Assembly: GCA_050953505.1 (NCBI GenBank)
Contig: JBMNMU010000001.1
Location: 1,798,001 to 1,862,000, forward strand
Length of the DNA: 64,000 bases
DNA from: JBMNMU01 sp050953505
GTDB taxonomy: Bacteria > Bacillota > Clostridia > Peptostreptococcales > Anaerovoracaceae
Direction of reading: 5' to 3'
Part shown: in pieces, positions 46,074 through 53,261 of the stretch
How positions within the stretch are numbered: the stretch's first letter is position 1
Layout of the letters: every line of letters starts with the position of its first letter
The notes under the pieces: generated by a model
Database searches by the model: none
Told to the model about the DNA's origin: nothing
What the model saw: the letters and a program-made list of their open reading frames with translations, nothing else
Position numbers and translations under genes: made by a program

Positions 46074-46183
46074 ACTTCTTTGGCCATCTCTCCATATTAT
46101 TGATCTAGCTGTTACTTGTAAATTGTCTTGTTAAGATTGGTCTATTATCTATATTTTGTGTTTCTTGTATCGTCTATCGTCTA

Positions 46184-46504
46184 TTAAAGATTGGTTCTCA
46201 TAATTTCAGAATATGCTTCCAGAACCTTGTTTCTAATCTGAACCATGGTTTGTAAGGCAATGTCAGCTTTTGCAGCATTAATCATCATGGTGTGCATGTC
46301 ATCCATGTTTCCCATAGCAAGATTGTAAGCATCCATTTTTGTTACAGCCTCAGTGTCCTCAACATTTTGGACCATATCTTGAAGAATCTCCTTAAATCCA
46401 GATCCATTATTCCCATCTTGGTTTAGGCTGGTTTTGTCAGAATCCTGTGTAAGGGATTTCACCTTGTCAATGTTGATGCTGGAATTCATTGGTACAATAA
46501 ACAT
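46184..46504 (-). CDS. fliE: flagellar hook-basal body protein FliE
   Basis: The 106-residue protein ends in the FliE helix pair (MHTMMINAAKADIALQTMVQIRNKVLEAYSEIMRTNL), and the start follows TGGAG at 8 nt. FliE joins the rod to the MS-ring and export gate. A 110-bp gap separates it from fliF. Confidence 0.94.
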   Translation of the reverse strand: MFIVPMNSSINIDKVKSLTQDSDKTSLNQDGNNGSGFKEILQDMVQNVEDTEAVTKMDAYNLAMGNMDDMHTMMINAAKADIALQTMVQIRNKVLEAYSEIMRTNL

Positions 46505-46542
46505 TCTTATTTCTCCATTTATCTAAATAATTACTATGACTT

Positions 46543-46980
46543 TTATCTTCCTATTTCTAAAGCCTTTAAAATCATGGCTTTCGTTGCATTTAGAGCAGTA
46601 ACATTGCTCTCATATGCCCTACTAGCACCCAGCATATCAATCATTTCCTGAGCTACATTTACGTTGGGGAGCATGACATATCCCTCTTCATTGGCATCAG
46701 GATGGCCTGGGTCGTACACTGGAACAAAGTCTGAGGGATCTTCAATGATCTGGCTCACTTGAACACCGTCTGTTTTTACTGCTGAAGCTTTTTCCAGCAC
46801 ATCTTTAAAGCTATTGCCGCCTTCGATACTGGAAAGTACAGTCATTTTGCGTCTATAGGGCGTACCGTTCTGTGTTCTTGTCACTTGTGCATTAGCAATG
46901 TTTTGTGAGATCACATCCATACGCAGCTTTTGTGCAGTAAGCCCTGATCCTGAAATATTAAAAGAACTTAAAAAACTCAT
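46543..46980 (-). CDS. flgC: flagellar basal-body rod protein FlgC
   Basis: This 145-residue protein has the rod N-terminus (FNISGSGLTAQKLRMDVISQNIANAQVTRT) and the C-terminal coil (VNVAQEMIDMLGASRAYESNVTALNATKAM). It is a proximal rod subunit. It starts 2 nt after flgB ends. Confidence 0.96.
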   Translation of the reverse strand: MSFLSSFNISGSGLTAQKLRMDVISQNIANAQVTRTQNGTPYRRKMTVLSSIEGGNSFKDVLEKASAVKTDGVQVSQIIEDPSDFVPVYDPGHPDANEEGYVMLPNVNVAQEMIDMLGASRAYESNVTALNATKAMILKALEIGR

Positions 46981-46982
46981 CT

Positions 46983-47384
46983 TTACTTCTTCCCTTCACT
47001 AATCGCATATCTTAATCGTGCAAACGTATCCGTTACGCCTCTGGTTAAATATTGGTATTGTATTTGCGTTTTGGCCATTTCAAGGTTTTCATAATCTAGA
47101 TTCACGTTATTTCCATCCGCCCGTTCTGAGGTGAACTGATCCTTATAGACATGGATTTTTGAATTTTCCAAGGCGTGCAGGTCTAAAGCCTTTTTATCCG
47201 ATGAAGCCATACTGCTTTGAAGCTTTTTAATCTCCTGCTCCAAGGCACCTTCGAAAGAAACCTTTAAAGCTTTATATCCAGGTGTTTCATAATTGGCAAT
47301 ATTGTTTGCAATAGCTCTTTGCCTCTGCCAAACCCCGTCTAAAGCTCTTTGGTATAGAGATGTAGTTACAGAATTGTTTATCAT
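46983..47384 (-). CDS. flgB: flagellar basal-body rod protein FlgB
   Basis: The 133-residue protein has the rod-family ANNIANYETPGYKALKVSFE segment near residue 27 and a C-terminal YQYLTRGVTDTFARLRYAI helix. It is the first gene of the leftward flagellar operon. Its start lies about 95 nt downstream of the riboswitch terminator. Confidence 0.96.
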   Translation of the reverse strand: MINNSVTTSLYQRALDGVWQRQRAIANNIANYETPGYKALKVSFEGALEQEIKKLQSSMASSDKKALDLHALENSKIHVYKDQFTSERADGNNVNLDYENLEMAKTQIQYQYLTRGVTDTFARLRYAISEGKK

Positions 47385-47479
47385 AAGCGGGTCCCTCCCT
47401 CCTCAGATTTTAAAATCTGTCCTATGTAATGTTATAAATTTGTAATAACATGGGGTAGTTGATTTCTTGACTACATAAA

Positions 47480-47514
47480 AATAGCCCTTTTTGGGTATTA
47501 CCAAAAAAGCTATT
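47480..47514 (-). terminator. riboswitch-controlled terminator ahead of flgB
   Basis: On the minus strand AATAGC-TTTTTTGG pairs with CCCAAAAA-GGGCTATT, and UUUUUA follows. The 5' arm AATAGC can alternatively pair with GCTAT next to the aptamer, which would form an antiterminator. This arrangement suits an OFF switch in which c-di-GMP favours termination. Confidence 0.8.
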
Positions 47515-47529
47515 ATATTTTTATATATA

Positions 47530-47620
47530 GCAGCATTTTGGCAACCCGTCTGTCATAGCTTAAGCCTTAGACACGTGGCTTTGCGTCCCTCCCTTTCGAA
47601 AGGTTTGCCTTTTTCAGTTT
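47530..47620 (-). promoter_or_regulatory. c-di-GMP-I (GEMM-I) riboswitch of the flagellar operon
   Basis: The minus strand holds GGCAAACC, P2 capped with a UUCGAAAG region, GGGACGCAAAGCC, the receptor-like UCUAAGGC, and the P3 end GACGGGUUGCC. All invariant c-di-GMP contacts of the class can be recognised. It lies some 150 nt upstream of flgB with a terminator between. In Clostridioides difficile a riboswitch of this class sits at the same place and shuts off flagellar transcription at high c-di-GMP. Confidence 0.93.
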
Positions 47621-48111
47621 ACATGTCATATATACGATAGTAATCATATATGATTTTCAATCTCCAACATTCTACATTTTTTTCCTTGTTTCGTCAATTG
47701 TATATGTTAAAATTTTGTAGTTCACTTATGATAATGTCACTATATAATTCACTTGAGATAATGTCCCATTTTTTCAAGCCAAATTTTTGAAATTTTACTC
47801 TAAAGTTTCGTTTTTGTTAGCCGATAACATTGTGATATATGTTTTTTAAATTTTTTACTTTTTTCTACAATTACCCCCTTCGACAATCTTAATCACCTTT
47901 TCTATATTTAATCTATTTTTTAAACTAAAGTTCACTTGCCTTCATCCGATATAGAAAATAAGCGGATATTCGTATTGTGATTTCATAAGAAAAATAGACC
48001 ACAGTGCTTGACACCATAAGCTGTACCATATAAATTTTAATAAACATATTAGTGCACGGAGAATTTGTAGAAATCCAACCAAATACAAATAAAGAAAGGA
48101 GTAAAACAAAG
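47621..48111. other. divergent control region between flgB and flgM operons
   Basis: This very AT-rich gap has no gene. It must hold the promoter of the leftward riboswitch leader and that of flgM. A leftward frame at 47942-48154 has no ribosome-binding site or family match. Confidence 0.6.
48008..48036 (+). promoter_or_regulatory. candidate SigA promoter of flgM operon
   Basis: TTGACA (48008-48013) is followed at 15 nt by TATAAA or at 17 nt by TAAATT. No SigD-type promoter is visible before flgM. Confidence 0.45.
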
Positions 48112-48432
48112 ATGGAAATTTCATTTGTAAATAAGAGTAAAAATGTGCAACCAAATCAAATACAAGACCAAGCCTCGGACCCTGCTAAAAATATCAGCAC
48201 AGAAGAGAATAAAAAATATATTAATAAGAACAAAATAGACAGCCTGGAAATATCCAGTAGCCATTCAGGCTCCTATGAGGATAAGAAAATTGCTGTTGCC
48301 AAATCTGCAATTCTTTATGAAGTAACAACAAAGACGGACGACAAGCGTATCCAGGAGTTAAAGGATCGCATCGAGAACGGCACCTACGAGGTACCAGCCA
48401 ACCTCATTGCAGATGCAATATTAAAGAAATAA
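48112..48432 (+). CDS. flgM: anti-sigma-28 factor FlgM
   Basis: ATG 48112 follows AAAGGAG (106 residues); the frame extends to 48052 without a site. The N-terminal half is polar and disordered. The C-terminal half (SGSYEDKKIAVAKSAILYEV..RIQELKDRIENGTYEVPANLIADAILKK) is the sigma-binding helix set of FlgM. It holds FliA inactive until export through the completed hook. It heads the rightward flgM-flgN-flgK-flgL operon. Confidence 0.93.
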   Translation: MEISFVNKSKNVQPNQIQDQASDPAKNISTEENKKYINKNKIDSLEISSSHSGSYEDKKIAVAKSAILYEVTTKTDDKRIQELKDRIENGTYEVPANLIADAILKK

Positions 48433-48486
48433 GTTTTAACTATTTTAATTCTTGACTTGGATTAATAAAGGAACAAAGGACACGTT

Positions 48487-48984
48487 ATGATAGATACAAA
48501 ATCATATAACAACATACTAGATGACTTTCATAAGTATCTTCAAGGAGTACTCAAGCTTTATCAGGATACTGTTCCTGTTTTAAAAGAACAACTGAAGGCT
48601 ATAGAAAAGGATGAGGTTGAGGCGGTTAACGCGAGCCTTACTTCGCAGCAGGCATTAATACTATCTACAAAAAGCTTTGACCGTACTGTAGCATCTTACT
48701 TATCAAAGTTAGACATCTCGGCATCTAATTTAACCCAGATGATCAGCCAGATTCCTGAGTCACAACGTCTCAGGTTTTACGAGCTGCTGGGACAATTTGA
48801 AAATACCATGACAGAAATAAATTTTTACAAGGAAAAGTGTAATGTCCTGATACAATCCAAGCTTCATGTCATTGATAAGGCTCTATCAAGACAGCAGCAT
48901 AAAAAAGACCATACCATTTACAATGAAAAGGCATCAGAAGTTCGCGGAAGCCTAATTTCGAAATCCTTTGAGAAAAAGGTATAG
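48487..48984 (+). CDS. flgN: flagellar export chaperone FlgN
   Basis: This 165-residue, fully helical protein lies between flgM and flgK, the standard FlgN position, and shows the FlgN-like start (LDDFHKYLQGVLKLYQDTVPVLKEQLKAIEKDEVEAV). FlgN protects the hook-filament junction proteins FlgK and FlgL before export. Similarity is by shape and context more than by strict motifs. Confidence 0.85.
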   Translation: MIDTKSYNNILDDFHKYLQGVLKLYQDTVPVLKEQLKAIEKDEVEAVNASLTSQQALILSTKSFDRTVASYLSKLDISASNLTQMISQIPESQRLRFYELLGQFENTMTEINFYKEKCNVLIQSKLHVIDKALSRQQHKKDHTIYNEKASEVRGSLISKSFEKKV

Positions 48985-49014
48985 ATACCAGAGGAACCCA
49001 GGAGGACCTAGATT

Positions 49015-50580
49015 ATGAGACCAACATTTTTAGCATTTCATACTGCACACAGAGCCCTGGCAGCAAGTCAGGCTAACATAGATGTTGTTGGAAATAATAT
49101 CTCCAACGTAAATACAGCAGGCTACACAAGGCAGCGAGTGGATTTAAACTCTATATCCAACACTGCTACAGGACAGCGCTATATCGCCCACGGCCCACAA
49201 ATCGGCCATGGTGTTGAGGTCTCTAATTTTTCTCAAATCCGGGATCCATTTCTTGATGCTCGTTACCGAAATGAAGCAAGTGAAAACGGAAAGTTTAACA
49301 CCATCCTTGCAGGACTAGCAGATTTAGAACGAGTTTTAGATGAAGTAGATACTCTGGGCTTGCAAAACGAGATTTCAAATTTTGTGAATCAGCTGCAGAC
49401 CCTTTCTCAAACACCTACCAGCAAAGACTTAAGCCTCATTGTTCGAACGGCTGCGCAAAAAGTCACCCAAATTATGAATGTCTACTCTAATCAGATTAAT
49501 GAAGTACGGGATCAGCAAATATTTGACCTTAAAGATGTAGTTATAGAAAATCAATTTAATTCTTTAGTAAAAAACATTGCCCTTTTAAATACACAAATCA
49601 GAGAAGAGCTTACTCACGGGAATACACCTAATGAGCTCTATGACCAGCGTAACATGCTAATTGATGAGCTTTCCAGCATTGCAAACATTAAGGTAACAAT
49701 TACACCGGAAAAAATCTCTGAGGATTTAACTATTGAAAACTTATCCATATCCCTTTACGACACAAACTTTGGAGGCAATACCTTAGGCCTCGTTCAGGGT
49801 GGGTTATTTAATACATTGACCGTAGTAGGCGGTGACAATGGTACCCAAGCCAGAATCGAAGTAAACAGCAGCTTTGGTGCTCCGCCGGATAAGGACGTTA
49901 CAGAATTAATTACCGGAGGCTCCATCAGGGGCTATTTGGATCTTATTAACGGCAAAGGAGTTTATGCTGATACCAGTTCCAAGGAAAACGAGTTTAGAGG
50001 AACGCTGTATTACTTAAATGCCATGAATACCTTTGCGAAGAACTTTGCGCAGGTTTTTAATGAGTTGAATGCTATTGCTACACCCCCTCCCGATACCAAG
50101 GATCTTTTTACCTCATCAGACGGTATAAGCCCAATAACAGCAGGCAATATCATTATTTCAACCAAGTGGTTAGAGGATCCAACCTACATTACAACCACAG
50201 ACGGAAATTCCGGCCCAGGTTCTTCAGACAATGTGCTGCGCATGATAGAGGCAGTAACAAATAAAAGAGATTTTTTAATAGATCCCAATGATAATGATAG
50301 TGGTAAGATGTTCCATGGAAACTTTGCCGAATACCTAACAGGCATGACGGGAGAACTGGCACTGGATATTGACCTAAACAAAAACTTTGCCAATACCTCT
50401 GACAGCGTTCTAGGAAACCTTTTTGTTTCCAGAGAAGCCATGTCCGGTGTAAACCTAGATGAAGAAGGCATTAACTTAATGGCCTTCCAAAAATCCTACA
50501 ATGCTGCCGCAAGGTACTTTACCGCCCTTGACGAAGCAGTGGATACTATAATCAACAGAATGGGCCTGGTGGGCCGATAA
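49015..50580 (+). CDS. flgK: flagellar hook-associated protein FlgK
   Basis: The 521-residue protein has the N-terminal FHTAHRALAASQANIDVVGNNISNVNTAGYTRQRV and the C-terminal MSGVNLDEEGINLMAFQKSYNAAARYFTALDEAVDTIINRMG signatures. It forms the first hook-filament junction ring. The start follows GGAGGACC. It precedes flgL by 20 bp. Confidence 0.97.
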   Translation: MRPTFLAFHTAHRALAASQANIDVVGNNISNVNTAGYTRQRVDLNSISNTATGQRYIAHGPQIGHGVEVSNFSQIRDPFLDARYRNEASENGKFNTILAGLADLERVLDEVDTLGLQNEISNFVNQLQTLSQTPTSKDLSLIVRTAAQKVTQIMNVYSNQINEVRDQQIFDLKDVVIENQFNSLVKNIALLNTQIREELTHGNTPNELYDQRNMLIDELSSIANIKVTITPEKISEDLTIENLSISLYDTNFGGNTLGLVQGGLFNTLTVVGGDNGTQARIEVNSSFGAPPDKDVTELITGGSIRGYLDLINGKGVYADTSSKENEFRGTLYYLNAMNTFAKNFAQVFNELNAIATPPPDTKDLFTSSDGISPITAGNIIISTKWLEDPTYITTTDGNSGPGSSDNVLRMIEAVTNKRDFLIDPNDNDSGKMFHGNFAEYLTGMTGELALDIDLNKNFANTSDSVLGNLFVSREAMSGVNLDEEGINLMAFQKSYNAAARYFTALDEAVDTIINRMGLVGR

Positions 50581-50600
50581 GTGCAGGAGGATGGAATTAA

Positions 50601-51656
50601 ATGCGTATTACCAATAGAATGATCACAACAAAATATATTAAAAACCTGAACACCATTGCTTCTGATCTTAATAAGCTGAACACCCAGGTCACTACAGGAA
50701 GAAAATTCATGACAGCCTCAGAAAACCCTGCAGGTGCAGTAAAGGCTTTCCATGTGCGCAGAGATTTAAGCAAGGTAGAAGGCTACCAAAACAATATACA
50801 ACATGCAAAAAGCGCTCTTACCAATGCAGAATCTGCCCTTATGCATATGCAAGAAATTATGAAGGAAGCAAACGTTAAGATATTATCTAGTATCAATAGT
50901 ACAAAGAGTGAGGAAGACAGAAAGATTATTGCTACGGAATTAGAGCATCTTCAGGAGCAACTTTTACAAACTTTAAACTCTAATGCCTCCGGTGTGTATT
51001 ACTTTGGTGGTAGTAATACGGATATTAAGCCTTTTACTGTAGATGAAATCACCGGCGATTTAATCTACAACGGGCAAAACCTTAATCAATTTGATGCATT
51101 ATCACAGGTAGATCAAGACAAACTTACCAAGGATTCTCAATATGTAGATATTGGCTTAGGGGTTCAATTTGACTCCAGCAACGATATCGATCGGAGAACG
51201 GTCTTTGAATATTCTACACCTGGCATCAACATCGTAGGTCATGGAAAAACCAACCTCTCCTACGACGGAAATTCCGAACAGGTGTCTAATAACCTTTACA
51301 ATATTTTGGGCCACCTTATAGAAGAATTTAACAAGCCAGATGAGTCGGCTAGCCCGGATCCGGATGATGCATATTCTACCGAAAGAGCTAATGCCCTCTT
51401 AGGCCATTTTCAAGATAATTCAACGAGGATTGTTACCAGCATGACAGATATTGGTGCAAAGACCTCCTATCTGGATTTCATGAAGGGTCGATACGATTCT
51501 AGTACCTTGGACATGCAAGAGCGCCAAATGGATGTTGAGGCTGCAGACCCGGCAGAGACCATTATAAAGTTTGAATCCCAAAAGGTTGCCTACCATGCAG
51601 CCCTTCAGATGGGAGCCCAAATTATTCAACCGTCAATTTTTGACTTTATACGATAA
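50601..51656 (+). CDS. flgL: flagellar hook-associated protein FlgL
   Basis: The 351-residue protein resembles a flagellin with N-terminal MRITNRMITTKYIKNLNTIASDLNKLNTQVTTGRKF and a C-terminal helix (AETIIKFESQKVAYHAALQMGAQIIQPSIFDFI). It forms the second junction ring below the filament. AGGAGG lies 9 nt before the ATG. Confidence 0.96.
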   Translation: MRITNRMITTKYIKNLNTIASDLNKLNTQVTTGRKFMTASENPAGAVKAFHVRRDLSKVEGYQNNIQHAKSALTNAESALMHMQEIMKEANVKILSSINSTKSEEDRKIIATELEHLQEQLLQTLNSNASGVYYFGGSNTDIKPFTVDEITGDLIYNGQNLNQFDALSQVDQDKLTKDSQYVDIGLGVQFDSSNDIDRRTVFEYSTPGINIVGHGKTNLSYDGNSEQVSNNLYNILGHLIEEFNKPDESASPDPDDAYSTERANALLGHFQDNSTRIVTSMTDIGAKTSYLDFMKGRYDSSTLDMQERQMDVEAADPAETIIKFESQKVAYHAALQMGAQIIQPSIFDFIR

Positions 51657-51681
51657 AATATCAAAGCAAGAGGTGATATAA

Positions 51682-52272
51682 ATGGAGCCACTTATTACTA
51701 TCGAAACCGTTCCCATTTCATTCGAATATGTAGAAAAAAAGCAACCAAAGATTCCTAGCGCCACAGCTGCAAAATTACGAATCCAGCGAAACCAGCATAC
51801 CCTATCCATCAAAAGCGATCCTATTTCCTTGCACATGGACAGCTTTAAATCCTCTTCTTTAAGGAGGAGTTCAAATTTAACCTATACGGCCACCGCCCAA
51901 TATTCTACAGATGGGAAGCTGAATCTTCATGTAAAGTTAGAAGGGGTAAAACCAGACGCCATCCAATGTCAGCAATTTGATAGGGGAATCGATCACATGG
52001 TTGATTACCTTCAAAGTGATGGAAATTACTTCCCGGGAATGGACATTAGCTTTGATATCAGCCACCTTCAAAGTGGGTTGACGGCAGCAGAACAGCTAGA
52101 CACCAGCTTTATGCCTCCGGATTTAGAGCTCAAAGTAGTAGAATGGCCTAAAGTCATTATTAAATACATAGGCGGCCCTATCTACATTCCCAAAAGTGCG
52201 GATCCCGATTATGAGCCACCCCAAGATTTAAATCTGCCCGGCACCGGTTCACAGTTAGATGAAACTGTATAA
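51682..52272 (+). CDS. DUF6470 family protein (YviE-like)
   Basis: The 196-residue protein lies between flgL and fliW, where B. subtilis has yviE, and opens with the family's ITIETVPISFEYVEKKQPKI pattern. The function is unknown. The stop codon TAA falls inside CTGTATAAA, the constant start of an interspersed hairpin repeat, so the present C-terminus (GTGSQLDETV) may have been set by the repeat insertion. Confidence 0.85.
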   Translation: MEPLITIETVPISFEYVEKKQPKIPSATAAKLRIQRNQHTLSIKSDPISLHMDSFKSSSLRRSSNLTYTATAQYSTDGKLNLHVKLEGVKPDAIQCQQFDRGIDHMVDYLQSDGNYFPGMDISFDISHLQSGLTAAEQLDTSFMPPDLELKVVEWPKVIIKYIGGPIYIPKSADPDYEPPQDLNLPGTGSQLDETV

Positions 52273-52397
52273 AGTCTGTCTGCTGTGCTAAAGCACTGGA
52301 CAGACTGTTAAACTGAAAAATTTCTATCGACTAAAGTTCGATGAGATTTCTGTATAAAGTCTGCCTACAGTGCTAAAGCACTGGACAGACTGTTAAG
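52265..52397. repeat. hairpin repeat pair between DUF6470 gene and fliW
   Basis: Two hairpins, 52274-52305 and 52359-52390, have arms GTCTGTC/GACAGAC and CAGTGC/GCACTG around a TAAA loop. Between them an AAATTTC.ATCG/CGAT.AGATTT stem occurs at 52318-52349. The order CTGTATAAA, hairpin, TGTTAA, CTGAAAAA, stem, CTGTATAAA, hairpin is the same as at 4.8 and 30.8 kb, but the stem bases differ. The second copy ends just before fliW's AAGGAG site. Confidence 0.85.
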
Positions 52398-52410
52398 GAG
52401 AACAAGATCC

Positions 52411-52857
52411 ATGAATATAAATACAAGGGATTTTGGCATCGTTTCTGTGGATGACGATGCCATTTATCATTTCCCCCAAGGAATATATGGCTTTGAAGAA
52501 GACACCCAATTCGCCCTCTTTAAGCAAGACTTCGACGAATTGTCCTTTCTTTATCTACAATCCACACAAAATATCATTCCTAGTTTCCTAGTTTTTGAGC
52601 CCTGGGACTTTTACCCCGGCTATGCTCCCCAGATCTCCCCAGAGGATTTGAAGGCCTGCCAAGTGGACAGCATTGAAGATTTGATTTTCCTTGTCATTGC
52701 CACAGTCCCCCAATCCATTGAAGACCTTTCACTGAATATAAAAAGCCCTGTCGTGCTCAATCCAAAATCAAAGCAGGGAAGACAGGTCATTTTAGAAAAC
52801 TCTGACTACACGGTGAGATACAAGCCCTTTCAACAGAGCGGAAAGGCAGGTGTCTAA
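52411..52857 (+). CDS. fliW: flagellar assembly factor FliW
   Basis: This 148-residue protein has the FliW hallmarks: FGIVSVDDDAIYHFPQGIYGFEEDTQFAL at the start and PSFLVFEPWDFYPGYAPQISPEDL in the middle. FliW binds flagellin and the translational repressor CsrA in turn, so CsrA is freed to block flagellin mRNA when flagellin has been used up by assembly or is scarce. The stop overlaps the csrA start, so the pair is coupled. Confidence 0.97.
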   Translation: MNINTRDFGIVSVDDDAIYHFPQGIYGFEEDTQFALFKQDFDELSFLYLQSTQNIIPSFLVFEPWDFYPGYAPQISPEDLKACQVDSIEDLIFLVIATVPQSIEDLSLNIKSPVVLNPKSKQGRQVILENSDYTVRYKPFQQSGKAGV

Positions 52858-53099
52858 TGTTAGTCATGAGCCGAAAATCCGGGGAATCCATTGTACTCTC
52901 CGGCAACATAAAAATTACCGTCATGTCCGTCAGTAAAGACAAGGTCACCATCGGCATTGATGCACCGGAAGAGGTAAAAATTTTCAGAGAAGAACTGCTG
53001 GACACCATAGAAGCCAATAAGTCCTCAGTAGTAGATCAGGCTTCCCTTTCTTCTTATACGAACCTTGCTGAATTTATTAAACAAAACAATGGCAAATAA
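52857..53099 (+). CDS. csrA: carbon storage/translational regulator CsrA
   Basis: The 80-residue protein begins MLVMSRKSGESIVLSGNIKITVMSV and has the beta-strand core with IGIDAPEEVKIFREEL. The conserved R6-like and C-terminal RNA-binding parts are present. It binds GGA in hairpin loops and blocks translation. The flagellin leader, which begins 2 nt after its stop, carries two fitting hairpins. Confidence 0.97.
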   Translation: MLVMSRKSGESIVLSGNIKITVMSVSKDKVTIGIDAPEEVKIFREELLDTIEANKSSVVDQASLSSYTNLAEFIKQNNGK

Positions 53100-53101
53100 A
53101 C

Positions 53102-53128
53102 TAAAGTATATACGGCTCATGCCGATAT
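53102..53128 (+). promoter_or_regulatory. SigD (sigma-28) promoter of fliC
   Basis: TAAA (53102-53105), a 15-nt spacer and GCCGATAT (53121-53128) match the sigma-28 consensus exactly. Transcription would start near 53135 and give a 125-nt leader. Confidence 0.92.
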
Positions 53129-53168
53129 ATAAATCAGAGCCAAATAATAGCTCGCAACATGTATTTTT

Positions 53169-53230
53169 CCATTCCCTTAGCGTACGGAAGGAAATGGAAA
53201 ACAACAAAAGAGTGTTGAGAAGGATCTCAA
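53169..53230 (+). promoter_or_regulatory. two predicted CsrA-binding hairpins in the fliC leader
   Basis: Hairpin 53169-53197 pairs CCATTCCCTT with AAGGAAATGG and shows ACGGA at the loop. Hairpin 53215-53230 pairs TTGAGA with TCTCAA around an AGGA tetraloop. GGA in a loop is the CsrA recognition pattern. A third GGA lies in the ribosome-binding site AAGGAGG at 53247. Confidence 0.75.
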
Positions 53231-53261
53231 CCCATACAAACATTTCAAGGAGGAAATGAAC

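Noticed and set aside
47942..48154. Leftward 70-residue open frame before flgM
   Set aside because: It spans the flgM promoter and start region and has no ribosome-binding site or homology that I can see.
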